Shown: positions 15,515 to 24,326 of the stretch, piece after piece | How the letters are laid out: each line of letters begins with the position of its first letter | Position numbering within the stretch: the stretch's first letter is position 1 | NCBI GenBank assembly: GCA_934590135.1 | Contig: CAKTOT010000001.1 | Span: 34,535-98,534, forward strand | Origin: an uncultured Muribaculaceae bacterium | GTDB lineage: Bacteria > Bacteroidota > Bacteroidia > Bacteroidales > Muribaculaceae | DNA: 64,000 bases | Direction of reading: 5' to 3' | Notes under the pieces: model-generated | Seen by the model: only the letters and a program-made list of their open reading frames with translations | Database searches by the model: none | What the model was told of the DNA's origin: nothing | Translations under genes and position numbers: made by a program

Positions 15515-17644
15515 TCATATCGTTACGGTGAGGGTGAAACGGTAGTTGCGCTTGGGCATGGGGTAGTTGATGATGACGTCGTAGTCCTGGGAAAACAAGT
15601 TGTTGACTTCGACGGTGGCGCGTAGGCCGACTTTGCCGAGGGTGAAATCTCGGGTCAGCGATACATCGCTGGTGTACCAGGGCTGGGTGTAGTTGTAGCG
15701 GATATTTTCCTGCTGGTTGTAACGCTCGCCTACGTATATGAAGCTGTAGTTGAGGTTCCAGCGTCGCCACGCGATATTGGCTATGGCGCCTCCGCTGTGG
15801 TGTGGAATGTACGGAATTTGGTCGCGATAGTAGTTGTCCTCGGGATTGGTGATGTCGATGGCGCGTTGCCAGGTGTACTGCAGGCGCAGGGTGATGTCCA
15901 TGTCGCGGCGCGGGGTGACGGTGGCGGCGGCGCTGATGTCGACGCCGCGGATGTCCACGAGGCCCAGGTTAAGCATAGTCCAACGGAATTGCTGCCCCTT
16001 GGGGTAGGCTACAATCTTGTCGCGGACTTTGTTGTAATATCCGTCGGCGCTGAATTTGATGGAGGATAGCAACGAGGTGCGACGCGTATGGTCGTACACG
16101 ATGCCGACGTTGTACTGGGTGACGCGCTCGGGATTGAGCTTGGAATTGCCCATATCGGCGTAATACAAGTCGTTGAAAGTCGGCATACGGAACGAACGCT
16201 TGTAGAACGCACGCAGCGACAACATATCCGTGCCGCGCTCGTTCTTGGTGTCTACAAAGGCGTAGGATGCGTACACGGCCGGAGTGAATACGTGCTTGGT
16301 GGGAGGATCCTGAACATCTTCGAGCATATCGCGCACAAAGGTGCCCAAAGCCGAGGCCTGTCCTTTGAAGCGGCCGAGGGTGACGGCTGTAGCGGCGGAC
16401 AGCAGATTGGAATAGCGCACGGGGCGTACAAAGTCGTAGACGTCGGCGTCGAGGCTGTTGTACATAAAATCGTAGCTGGCCGACACTTCCCATTTGCCGG
16501 GGATGATGTCGTATTGATTGGCCGTGGATACGTAGACCTCGCGCTGACGATATAGATTGTCCACCTTGATTTGCTTGTCGTCGTTGTTGACGTAGTGCGT
16601 ACGGTAGAAGGCGTACTTGGCATTAGCCAGGGTGGTCCAGCGCCCGTAAGTGGCACGCCAATGACCTTGGACAAAGCTGTTTGTATCCCAGATTCGCTCG
16701 CCGCGACGCCACACATTATTGACGATTGCGCCGGGAATGCCGCGTTCGCTGTTGTAGTTGTAGGCCTTGGCCATCCAATTGCCGTGTGCCGTGGACCCGA
16801 ATACCGAAGCCTCGAGGCGCGTGGCGTTGATGTCGCCGTTTTGGCGCGTGGCCGTGGTGTCATAGGCCACTTCGCCGGCGGGGTTGACGCGGCGATAGCG
16901 GAATTTGTATTTGCCGGACGAATTGAGCCATTCGGCACTGAGCGAGGCGCTTACGCGGCGCGACAGTTTGAGCTGTACCAATGCCGAGGGGTTGATGAGA
17001 TCAAAGCTGCCGGTGCGTACTGCCGCACGAGCATGGTATGTCTCGTCGCCCTCAAATCGAGGTACGGCGGTACGCATATATATTGTGCCGGCGTTGCCGA
17101 AGTCGCGTGCCGGCTGCAATATCTGACTTTTCTGGCCGTTGTACAGCGACAACGCCTCCATGTTGTCCAGTGAGAATTGTCCGAGGTCAATCTGGCCGTT
17201 TTGGGCGTTACCCAGAGCCACTCCATCGTACACTACGCCGGTGTGATTGGTGCCCATCGAGCGGATATTGACAGTCTTGATGCCTCCGACGCCGCCGTAA
17301 TCCTTGACCTGTACACCCGAGAAGTAGCGCAACGCATCGGCCACGCTGTTGCTGGACAGACGGCGCAGCTCCTCGCCGGCAAGTGTCTGTACGGGAATGA
17401 TTTCGGTGGGTTCCCACGGGCGTCGTGTGGTTACTATCAACTCATGCAGCGATTGGATGCTGTCGCTCCATCTCATTGCGCGGGCTTCGATGGCGGCGCT
17501 GTCGCGCTCGGCTTCGGTGGTCGAAGTGCTTTCGGGGTGCTGCGCATACACGGCGGTGGCGGCTGCAAGTGCGAGGACGGCCGCCACGCATACTTGACGG
17601 TATACGCGGAGTTCTTTCAAAAATGTCTTAGATGTTTGTGGCAT
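15515..17644 (-). CDS. btuB: TonB-dependent cobalamin receptor BtuB
   Basis: The 709-residue product has a signal peptide (cleavage near TAVYAQ), a plug domain and a 22-strand barrel. Plug motifs are LIVTTRRPW, VADALRYFSGVQVKDYGGVG, VNIRSMGTNHTGVVYDGVAL and FGNAGTIYMRTA. The barrel includes FYKRSFRMPTFNDLYYADMG and NPERVTQYNVGIVYDHTRR, typical of the BtuB/ferric-siderophore family. It ends FTLTVTI rather than with the usual terminal aromatic. The upstream leader contains a cobalamin riboswitch, which makes the substrate assignment strong. The ATG at 17644 is chosen because the in-frame extension runs back through the riboswitch and cannot be coding. It imports B12 across the outer membrane using TonB energy. 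Confidence 0.93.
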   Translation of the reverse strand: MPQTSKTFLKELRVYRQVCVAAVLALAAATAVYAQHPESTSTTEAERDSAAIEARAMRWSDSIQSLHELIVTTRRPWEPTEIIPVQTLAGEELRRLSSNSVADALRYFSGVQVKDYGGVGGIKTVNIRSMGTNHTGVVYDGVALGNAQNGQIDLGQFSLDNMEALSLYNGQKSQILQPARDFGNAGTIYMRTAVPRFEGDETYHARAAVRTGSFDLINPSALVQLKLSRRVSASLSAEWLNSSGKYKFRYRRVNPAGEVAYDTTATRQNGDINATRLEASVFGSTAHGNWMAKAYNYNSERGIPGAIVNNVWRRGERIWDTNSFVQGHWRATYGRWTTLANAKYAFYRTHYVNNDDKQIKVDNLYRQREVYVSTANQYDIIPGKWEVSASYDFMYNSLDADVYDFVRPVRYSNLLSAATAVTLGRFKGQASALGTFVRDMLEDVQDPPTKHVFTPAVYASYAFVDTKNERGTDMLSLRAFYKRSFRMPTFNDLYYADMGNSKLNPERVTQYNVGIVYDHTRRTSLLSSIKFSADGYYNKVRDKIVAYPKGQQFRWTMLNLGLVDIRGVDISAAATVTPRRDMDITLRLQYTWQRAIDITNPEDNYYRDQIPYIPHHSGGAIANIAWRRWNLNYSFIYVGERYNQQENIRYNYTQPWYTSDVSLTRDFTLGKVGLRATVEVNNLFSQDYDVIINYPMPKRNYRFTLTVTI

Positions 17645-17849
17645 CTGTCGAATGTGTTGTGCTCCTTCCGCCATGGCGGACAAGGGCGCGAGTGAAACAT
17701 ATCGCAGATGCTGTTGCCGCATCCTCCGGAACGGACGGCGCGCAATGCGCCGATATTCCCGGCAGGAATTTCGGGTCTGATGAGACTCTGAGCTCGTCCT
17801 CGCAAGCCGGCGTCGCTGTGACGCCCTTGGCAGAGCATCGGCGGTTTTG

Positions 17850-18045
17850 CTTTCAGGCAGGTCTTCTGACTTGCCTCCGACCGGCTTCGGACGCCTTCCC
17901 GTATCGCCTGCGGCGGTATAGTGACGTATGTCCGAGGTCGTGCCAATGTGCTGATGCGCAGCGGCGTGAGGCTCACAGCAGCGGGACTGTCCGGGATTTG
18001 CACCCGATTCCCTTTTAAGCGCGGCACAGCGGCCGCGCACCTGTT
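17850..18045 (-). promoter_or_regulatory. Cobalamin (B12) riboswitch
   Basis: Read on the minus strand, the leader contains GGGAATCGGGTGCAAATCCC, then GGACAGTCCCGCTGCTGTGA, then variable stems, and finally GGAGGCAAGTCAGAAGACCT near 17880-17859. These are the conserved core, the B12-box-like segment and the closing P1 region of adenosylcobalamin-class riboswitches. CAGGT at about 18042-18038 can pair with ACCTG near 17860 to close the element. It starts immediately after the promoter and ends about 200 bases before the btuB start. Binding of cobalamin is expected to switch the locus off. Confidence 0.95.
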
Positions 18046-18052
18046 TGCGCCG

Positions 18053-18083
18053 CAAAGTTACGACTTCCCCTCCAATTATCAAA
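18053..18083 (-). promoter_or_regulatory. Promoter of the B12 locus
   Basis: On the minus strand TTTG (18083-18080), 19 bases, then TAACTTTG (18060-18053): an exact match to the Bacteroidetes -33/-7 consensus and spacing. The predicted transcript start falls at about 18046, at the edge of the riboswitch. Confidence 0.85.
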
Positions 18084-18315
18084 GAAAAAATTCCGTAATC
18101 CGCTTCTTTCCCCGTTTTGAGCCGGTGAAAATCGGGACGGATCTAAATTTCGGGTAGTTTAAGAAGCAATATATCTTCAAATTAAGTTGATTTTACTTCT
18201 TCGGATTAAGCTATCTCGAAATTAAGTACTAAATTCGCATCAGTCATTATTCGAAAGGCGCGAGCCATCTTGCCTTAGACAACACATAAGTATACAAGAA
18301 TAGCAATAATAAAAT

Positions 18316-18486
18316 ATGACTATGGGAAATTATGACGACCGTGATGCGTACAACGGCGATCCGGAACACGATATGTATGTCGATTACGATTACCAAACCA
18401 ATACCGGCGAGCCGGTATTTGACGGATATGATGACGAGATAGATTTTGACGAAGATTATTCGGACGAACAGCACGAGGATTATTAG
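18316..18486 (+). CDS. Very small, highly acidic protein (56 residues)
   Basis: The ATG at 18316 opens a 56-codon frame ending TAG. The product begins MTMGNYDDRDAYNGDPEHDM and ends FDEDYSDEQHEDY. Over a third of its residues are Asp or Glu, with many Tyr and almost no basic residues, so it is strongly negative. No signal peptide or known domain is seen. An A-rich stretch precedes the ATG, as is common for ribosome binding in Bacteroidetes. It lies alone between the divergent B12 promoter and the endonuclease gene. A weak -7-like TAAATTCG is at 18231-18238. The frame is too regular in composition to look random, but there is no homology evidence, so it may be non-functional. Confidence 0.5.
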   Translation: MTMGNYDDRDAYNGDPEHDMYVDYDYQTNTGEPVFDGYDDEIDFDEDYSDEQHEDY

Positions 18487-18679
18487 GGATGAGATGATGC
18501 GATAACGTTCGGAGTGCTTTCGGCGCTCGGCTTATCTCTATCGCCATAATGTAAATAGCCGGTACATTTTTGCCCGAATGAACATATTCGGCTCATTTGG
18601 AGTGTGACTTTTTTTTTGCCGTTGCACTTCTTATCTGAATCTTTCGTTTGATGCTCAGCGTTTTTTTTGGAGCAAATGC

Positions 18680-18709
18680 TTGGCGGGTCGGAGTTTTTGC
18701 GTAACTTTG
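18680..18709 (+). promoter_or_regulatory. Promoter of the secreted endonuclease gene
   Basis: TTGG (18680-18683), 18 bases, then TAACTTTG (18702-18709), a perfect -7 element. It is 190 bases before the ATG at 18899. Confidence 0.6.
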
Positions 18710-18764
18710 CAGTCCATTGCCCTAAAACCGAGCAATTCACACCTGCCCAAATCAGATGCGGTGT

Positions 18765-18802
18765 CTGCCGCTTATGATGGCTGCCGCTTATGATGGCTGC
18801 CG
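18765..18802 (+). repeat. 16-bp perfect tandem repeat in the endonuclease leader
   Basis: CTGCCGCTTATGATGG occurs at 18765-18780 and again at 18781-18796, followed by a partial third copy (CTGCCG). It lies in the untranslated leader and could vary in copy number by slippage. Confidence 0.85.
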
Positions 18803-18898
18803 TTGAGGTACATGCCGTATAGGTACGAATTTCGATGCGCTTAGAGCAACCGAGCATTACTACAAAGAAACCAAAACACATAACAAACCAATCGTATC

Positions 18899-21310
18899 AT
18901 GATTTTACGGTACTTAAAAGGTGCTGTCCTGACACTGGCCTTAGTGTCGACAGCCTTTGCCCGGGCCGCAGAGCCGTCGGGCTACTATTCTACATGCGAA
19001 AACAAGTCCGGAGCCGCACTGCTGTCGGCTCTATGCAAAAAAGTGGGCCCCCACAAAGATGTGGGCTACAATGGCTTGCTCACTCTCTATAAGACCTCCG
19101 ATGTGTATCCCGATGGTACTATCTGGGATATGTATTCGACAAAGCACTGGAAGCCGGGCACCACTTGTGGCAATTACAGCAAGGTGGGTGACTGCTACAA
19201 CCGCGAGCACTCATTCCCCAAGAGCTGGTTCAACGATGCAAAACCGATGTACTCCGAGGCTTTCCATATCTATCCCACCGATGGTAAGGTCAACGGCCAA
19301 CGTTCCAACTTCCCCTACGGCGAATGTGCCAATGGTACGACGCTGTCTTCCAGCGGCAGTGTAAAGGCCCTCGGACGCCTTGGCGACTGCACCTTCCCTG
19401 GATACTCGGGCACGGTGTTCGAACCGGACGATCAGTATAAAGGCGACTTTGCCCGCTCGTATTTCTATATGGCTGCGGCCTATAACGACAAAATCGCCGG
19501 ATGGAACTCCAAGATGCTGGCCGGTAACAGCTACCCAGTATTTTCGTCATGGGCCATCAACCTGCTGCTGAAATGGCATCGTCAAGACCCCGTAAGCCAG
19601 AAGGAACTTGATCGTCAGGAAGTCGTATACGGCGCACAAGGCAACCGTAACCCCTTCATCGACCATCCCGAATTGGCCGAATATCTCTGGGGCAATAAGA
19701 AAGGCCAAAACTGGTCCACCAATATCAGCGCCGACCCGGCCTTCCTGCTTCCTGTGGATGGCAGCACCGTAGACTTCGGTGTTACGGCCGTAGGCTTGGC
19801 ACGCACCAAGACCGTGACCGTCAAGGCCGAAGGCCTCAAAGAAGCCATCAGCGTTAGCGTCAGCGGCACCGGATTTGCCGCCACCGCTACCACTCTCGCC
19901 GCCAATGCGGCCATGACCACTGACGGCACCACCCTCACCCTGACTTATACGGCAGCAGCAGCCGGTAATGCCGCAGGAACGCTCACGCTCACTTCCGGAA
20001 CGGCTAAGGCTACCGTCAAGTTGACTGCCAATGCAATGACCGGACTGCCCGTCGGCGCCGCCACCAATATCAGCGACGAAAGCTTCGTGGCTCACTGGAC
20101 ATACGTAGGCGATGAAGCCGCTGACGGCACTTACACGCTCTATCTGCTTGATGCCCAAGGCAAAGCTGTGGCATCCTATCCGCGCACAGTTAAGGCCAAA
20201 GACGAGCAGTGCGTATGCGACGTCCTTGCTCCCGAAACGGCCTACACATATTATCTGACATCCAAGACGTTGACTTCAAACAAAATCAACGTCACCACCG
20301 CAGCCCCGATACCGTCTATCGAATTCCTGCACGACGGCGAGCTGTCGCTGGTAGCCGAACCGGGCACACCTTCCGAGGCTGAGGAACTTATTGTCGAAAT
20401 CGAGAACCTCAATTCGGACATCACCATTGAAGTCAATGCTCCGTTCGAGCTGTCTTCGGACAAAGCCGAATGGGCGCAAAAAATCGTCATCAAGCCCGAA
20501 GAAGACCGTATATATATCCGCGTCAACAGCGCCAAGGCCGGCACATTTGCCAGCTCCATAATTGCCACGGCTACGACTGCCAAGGGCGAGACATATACTA
20601 CCGATGAGGCCGAAGTATCGGCTAAGGTCGCCGAAGCCATCGACTTCTTCGAGGACTTCGAGGCTGCTGTTAACGGCAACTACAGCGCCGCTACGGTTCA
20701 AGGCACAATGTGCGTCTGGAACCTCCACGATGCCGGCGTATTTGCCGAAAGCAAGAGAGCTTATGCCGGGTCAAACTATATGCGCTTTGGCAAGACTTCT
20801 TCTTCGTCCTTCGAGACAGCTGAAGATATCGCCGGCGGCGTGGGCGAAATCACCTTCTATGCCAAGGCATGGGATGGAGACGCTGCATGCGAATTCAAGG
20901 TAGAATGTTCCACCGACGGCGGAAACAACTGGAAAACAGCCGCTACCATCACCCTGCCCAAGAACGAAGGCTACAAGAAGTACACCGTCACCGCCAATGT
21001 CAGCGGAGATGTCCGCGTACGCTTTGCACAGACCGCCGGCGGCCGCGCACACTTCGACAACATCGCCATGTCTCACTACCGTGGCGGCATCGAAGGTGTC
21101 GAAAGCGACTACCACGCGTGGACGGCTTACAGCCTCAACGGCCGACTCATAGTCAGCCTCACCGAGCAAGCCGCCGTACAAATCTACGGCATCGACGGTA
21201 TCACATATTTCAATGGCACACTGAACGCCGGCGACAACGCCCTTGACCTGGATAATGGTCTGTATATCGTTGTTGTCGATGACTTCAGCCGTCGCGTACT
21301 CGTCAAGTGA
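18899..21310 (+). CDS. T9SS-secreted endonuclease I with Ig-like and jelly-roll domains
   Basis: The 803-residue product has a signal peptide (MILRYLKGAVLTLALVSTAF). Residues about 25-270 are an EndA/NucM-type endonuclease I: CYNREHSFPKSWF (N101-H104 region), then HIYPTDGKVNGQRSNFPYGE with H123, N132 and R135, the His-Me finger set that cuts DNA. Ig/Fn3-like domains follow to about residue 600. Residues about 610-735 (FFEDFEAAVNGNYSAATVQG onward) are a jelly-roll 'choice-of-anchor J'-like module. The end (AAVQIYGIDGITYFNG, then LDNGLYIVVVDDFSRRVLVK) is a T9SS tail. It probably degrades extracellular DNA for nutrients or escape from traps. Its stop overlaps the tcdA start. Confidence 0.88.
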   Translation: MILRYLKGAVLTLALVSTAFARAAEPSGYYSTCENKSGAALLSALCKKVGPHKDVGYNGLLTLYKTSDVYPDGTIWDMYSTKHWKPGTTCGNYSKVGDCYNREHSFPKSWFNDAKPMYSEAFHIYPTDGKVNGQRSNFPYGECANGTTLSSSGSVKALGRLGDCTFPGYSGTVFEPDDQYKGDFARSYFYMAAAYNDKIAGWNSKMLAGNSYPVFSSWAINLLLKWHRQDPVSQKELDRQEVVYGAQGNRNPFIDHPELAEYLWGNKKGQNWSTNISADPAFLLPVDGSTVDFGVTAVGLARTKTVTVKAEGLKEAISVSVSGTGFAATATTLAANAAMTTDGTTLTLTYTAAAAGNAAGTLTLTSGTAKATVKLTANAMTGLPVGAATNISDESFVAHWTYVGDEAADGTYTLYLLDAQGKAVASYPRTVKAKDEQCVCDVLAPETAYTYYLTSKTLTSNKINVTTAAPIPSIEFLHDGELSLVAEPGTPSEAEELIVEIENLNSDITIEVNAPFELSSDKAEWAQKIVIKPEEDRIYIRVNSAKAGTFASSIIATATTAKGETYTTDEAEVSAKVAEAIDFFEDFEAAVNGNYSAATVQGTMCVWNLHDAGVFAESKRAYAGSNYMRFGKTSSSSFETAEDIAGGVGEITFYAKAWDGDAACEFKVECSTDGGNNWKTAATITLPKNEGYKKYTVTANVSGDVRVRFAQTAGGRAHFDNIAMSHYRGGIEGVESDYHAWTAYSLNGRLIVSLTEQAAVQIYGIDGITYFNGTLNAGDNALDLDNGLYIVVVDDFSRRVLVK

Positions 21311-22047
21311 ACGCAAGCATTTCTACATTTTTTGATCGCACCGAGCTGCTCTTGGGTCATACGGCCCTCGAGCGGCTCGGCTGCCTTCGTGTCATCGTCT
21401 TCGGCGTCGGAGGCGTGGGGTCATGGTGCGCCGAAGCACTGGCGCGTAGCGGCGTCGGACATATCACGCTGGTGGATAGCGATACCGTAGCGCCCAGCAA
21501 TATCAATCGTCAGCTCATAGCCACTTGTGAGACCATAGGTCGCCCCAAAGTGGATGTCGCCGCCGAGCGTCTGCGTGCCGTCAATCCGGACATCGACGTC
21601 CGTGCCGTACACGGCATATACACCGCCGAGACGGCCGATGATTTCGACCTCAACGCATACGACTGGGTGGTGGACGCCATTGATTCGCTCGCGGACAAAG
21701 CGCTGCTGATATGCAATGCCACGGCATCGTCCGCCAGACTTGTCTCGAGCATGGGCGCGGCTTGCAAAACCGACCTTACGCAGATACGTATTGCCGAGTT
21801 CTGGAAAGTGGAGGGTGACCCGCTGGCACGCGCCTTGCGACAACGCTTTCGTCGCAGCGGCATCTTCCCCAAACGCAAATTCAGTTGCGCCTACTCGCCT
21901 CAGCAGGTGCCCAACGTCCGCCCCACCGAGCGCGAAGCCACCGTCAACGGCGCCAAGCGTCCCAACGGCACTGTAGTCTTTGCCACTGCCGCCTTCGGCC
22001 TCGCCCTTGCCGGCCTCATTGTCAACACCATCGCCGCCGAAGTCTGA
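21307..22047 (+). CDS. tcdA: tRNA threonylcarbamoyladenosine dehydratase TcdA (CsdL/YgdL)
   Basis: The 246-residue product is an E1/ThiF-like ATP-binding enzyme that cyclises t6A to ct6A at tRNA position 37. Motifs: RTELLLGHTALERL, the GVGGVGS loop (33-39), LVDSDTVAPSNINRQL, and WVVDAIDSLADKALL. The C-terminal VFATAAFGLALAGLIVN is the hydrophobic end typical of the family. It begins with GTG, which overlaps the stop of the endonuclease (GTGA at 21307-21310), so translation is coupled to a secreted nuclease with which it shares no obvious function. No other good start lies near. Confidence 0.92.
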   Translation: MNASISTFFDRTELLLGHTALERLGCLRVIVFGVGGVGSWCAEALARSGVGHITLVDSDTVAPSNINRQLIATCETIGRPKVDVAAERLRAVNPDIDVRAVHGIYTAETADDFDLNAYDWVVDAIDSLADKALLICNATASSARLVSSMGAACKTDLTQIRIAEFWKVEGDPLARALRQRFRRSGIFPKRKFSCAYSPQQVPNVRPTEREATVNGAKRPNGTVVFATAAFGLALAGLIVNTIAAEV

Positions 22048-22160
22048 TTACCGTCAACGTCTGACTGTCGTCGAATAATCTCAATCAGGCCCAAGTCGGG
22101 TGGTGACTCGTGTTACGCCCGACAACACGTAGCGCAATTCTCCATAACATATTATGATTT

Positions 22161-22199
22161 GCCGGACAGAGCGAAGCTGTGGCTTCCGTTCTGCCCGGC
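22161..22199 (-). terminator. Hairpin after the fimbrial operon
   Basis: Arms at 22161-22170 and 22190-22199 pair over 10 bp; in minus-strand RNA the only non-standard pair is G-U. An inner GAAGC/GCTTC stem extends it. It lies between the converging tcdA and fimbrillin genes. No T-run follows. Confidence 0.45.
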
Positions 22200-22320
22200 A
22201 GATACTTATATAGCGGATAGTTGTGTCTTGGATGAATAGTCCGGTCGGCAGTTCAGCCCTTGTCGGCGCAAGTGGAGCGAGAGAATGTCCTTTTGTCCGG
22301 AAGCAACGCCGGTCGGGGGC

Positions 22321-23232
22321 TTAGGGTTCGTTGTTGACGGTGATGGTGAGGGTGGTGATTTTGCCGGCGGCGATGATGTCGTTCTCGTTGGAACCGCTGC
22401 GGAATGCTTCTATGAGGGAGTAGGTCTTGTCTCCGTTAATGCGGATGTATTCTACCGAGGATAGGTGGACAATCTTTCCCGAGCCGGAGACGTTGAATAG
22501 TTCGTCGGGTACCACGGCTGCCTGCCAGAATGTGCCGCCGGGGGTCACGTGTTTCTTGGCCTTGATGTATCCGTAGCTGCCGAAGGGACGTACGTGGAAT
22601 CCTCGCTCGGGGGTGATGCGGACGCCGGCCTGCTTCTTGCTGTCAAACTCGATGGTCTCGACTTTGTCGGCATAAGGGCCGGTGACGTATACGCGCAGGA
22701 TGCCCAATCCGTTGTGGAAGTTGAAGTCTACTTGACCTTGGTCTTTTGCAACGGTTGCGGTGTCCGATATGAGTAGGTATTTCAGCCCCTCGCTTTGTTC
22801 TGTAATGTCGAAAGTGTTGGGCGTGAATGCGATATACTTGTTGACTTCGAGGTCGCGGTAGGCCATTATAGGCTTGTCGATTTGGACTTTCTTCCGGCCG
22901 TCGGGGTCTGTCACCAGGGTGATTTGGCCGATACCTTCCGGCTGTGCCTGCACGCAGTCGGCTGCATCGTCGCTGAGCTCGCGCACGATGAATGTTTCCG
23001 TGCCGTTCCATTCCAGCACGGTTGCCGACAAGTCATCGTTTTCGGTCATTCTTGATCCCGTTTTGTTGTTCCAGGGTGTCTCGGTGTAGTCCGCAAGTGT
23101 TATATTGCCGACTTCTAAGGCGTATCTGGGCCGTTCGTTGGCAGTCGGTTCGTCCGAGGCGCAGGATACGGCCAGGGTGCATACCGGCAGCGCCGTCAGG
23201 AGTAATGCTATATGTCGTATGGTCTTTTTCAT
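22321..23232 (-). CDS. Fimbrillin-family lipoprotein (last gene of the fimbrial locus)
   Basis: The 303-residue product has a lipoprotein signal (LAVSC, Cys24) followed by ASDEP. It shows the fimbrillin pattern: a long N-terminal beta domain with a central LGILRVYVTG segment (matching the 'KMSKVVI' strand of its neighbours) and a C-terminal hydrophobic strand ITTLTITVNN. It is the most divergent of the set and lacks the terminal 'W.DGG' motif, as tip or accessory subunits often do. It is 52 bases after the preceding gene. Its assignment to the FimA/Mfa superfamily is by pattern and context. Confidence 0.68.
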   Translation of the reverse strand: MKKTIRHIALLLTALPVCTLAVSCASDEPTANERPRYALEVGNITLADYTETPWNNKTGSRMTENDDLSATVLEWNGTETFIVRELSDDAADCVQAQPEGIGQITLVTDPDGRKKVQIDKPIMAYRDLEVNKYIAFTPNTFDITEQSEGLKYLLISDTATVAKDQGQVDFNFHNGLGILRVYVTGPYADKVETIEFDSKKQAGVRITPERGFHVRPFGSYGYIKAKKHVTPGGTFWQAAVVPDELFNVSGSGKIVHLSSVEYIRINGDKTYSLIEAFRSGSNENDIIAAGKITTLTITVNNEP

Positions 23233-23284
23233 CTGCTTGATTTTGTGCTTATTGTCACTGCATTTGGGGGGCTATATCGCGGCG

Positions 23285-24271
23285 TCAAATCGTGAGCGAG
23301 TAGTCGTTGCCGTTCTTGGCCCACGGCATAGATGTCGTGGTGACTTCGACGTCGTCCTTGCTGCTACCGTTGATGGTGATATTGAAGGTGTAGACGTATC
23401 CGCTCTTGAACTCGAACTCGGATGAGGTCACGAATTTGGACAGGTCTATGCTGTGCGTTATTTGCGGGCCGATGCCCGGTACGGGACGGTATTCCATAAG
23501 GATGAATGGTTTTTTTGTGGCTCGCTTCTGTGCAACGATTATTGTCTCATACGAATATGCGGCCTCTTCGGTTACCGAGCCCCAATTGACGGTGTTTGCC
23601 GGGTATAACCTGTCGTGCGGGGACACCTTGTCCGCGGTGTTGTATGACTTGATGAGTTCCAGGTTTATCTTTCTGAAGGTTTTGTCGATGTTGTATTCGG
23701 CGGTTAGGTCGATGTCCCGGAGCAGGACGTGCCAGCAGTTTTGGTACAAGTTTTTGATGTATGGCGTGTTGCGGATGTTGACGATGACTTTGGCCTGGGT
23801 ATGGTAGAAGTCAAGTTTGCGGCCGTCGCTTGCAATGTTATTGGAGTAGGCGAGCATGAGGTCGTCGCTGATGGTGGACAGATGGCAGGTTGTCCATATA
23901 ATGGTGTCTCCTACGGGGTAGTAGCGGTTGGGAAAACGTCCGATGACTTCGAGTATCTCGCCGGCATTGATTTTGAATGGGTTGGATGAGGTGAGCAAGG
24001 CAGTCGCGCCGTCCAGGGTGTCTGACACGATGTATTTGCGCAGGCCGTCAATGGTTTGGATGGCCACGCCGCCGGTGTCCACTTCCAACCATGCCGAGCG
24101 CGAGCTGACCGAGCCTTCGGCGCTCATATTGAGGCCGCTGGCGATAAACTCGAGGGGCGTGCCGACCGAGTCTTGCGGTTTGGGGTCGTCGGAGGCGCAG
24201 GCCGCGAGTAGCGCAGCCGGCAGTATGCCGCCAAGTATGGCGTAGATGTATTTCTTGATGCTTTTGTTCAT
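23285..24271 (-). CDS. Fimbrillin-family lipoprotein
   Basis: The 328-residue product has a lipoprotein signal (ALLAAC, Cys25) followed by ASDDPKPQD. Residues about 135-175 (KLDFYHTQAKVIVNIRNTPY) match the conserved 'H..sK..v' strand of fimbrillins. The C-terminus reads YVYTFNITINGSSKDDVEVT, then MPWAKNGND, in line with the family's 'Y.Y.iti' and tryptophan-containing end. It lies 55 bases after the gene ending at 24327. The start at 24271 is chosen for its signal peptide; an in-frame extension overlaps the upstream gene. Confidence 0.75.
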   Translation of the reverse strand: MNKSIKKYIYAILGGILPAALLAACASDDPKPQDSVGTPLEFIASGLNMSAEGSVSSRSAWLEVDTGGVAIQTIDGLRKYIVSDTLDGATALLTSSNPFKINAGEILEVIGRFPNRYYPVGDTIIWTTCHLSTISDDLMLAYSNNIASDGRKLDFYHTQAKVIVNIRNTPYIKNLYQNCWHVLLRDIDLTAEYNIDKTFRKINLELIKSYNTADKVSPHDRLYPANTVNWGSVTEEAAYSYETIIVAQKRATKKPFILMEYRPVPGIGPQITHSIDLSKFVTSSEFEFKSGYVYTFNITINGSSKDDVEVTTTSMPWAKNGNDYSLTI

Positions 24272-24326
24272 GTCTGTATGTATGTCCGTTGATGGATGTG
24301 CGTGTTGTTCGGTGCGGGCGCGGCGA

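Larger units (their letters stand above)
18487..18898 (+). other. Intergenic leader of the endonuclease gene
   Basis: No gene is seen. It holds a promoter at 18680-18709 and a tandem repeat at 18765-18802, giving the endonuclease a leader of about 180 bases. A small inverted repeat CCGAAT..ATTCGG lies near 18575-18592. Confidence 0.6.

Noticed and set aside
17645..18082. In-frame N-terminal extension of btuB
   Set aside because: It runs through the cobalamin riboswitch and the promoter, so it cannot be translated as part of btuB.
18573..18593. CCGAAT..ATTCGG inverted repeat as a terminator
   Set aside because: The stem has only six pairs and the T-run lies about 15 bases away; too weak to call.
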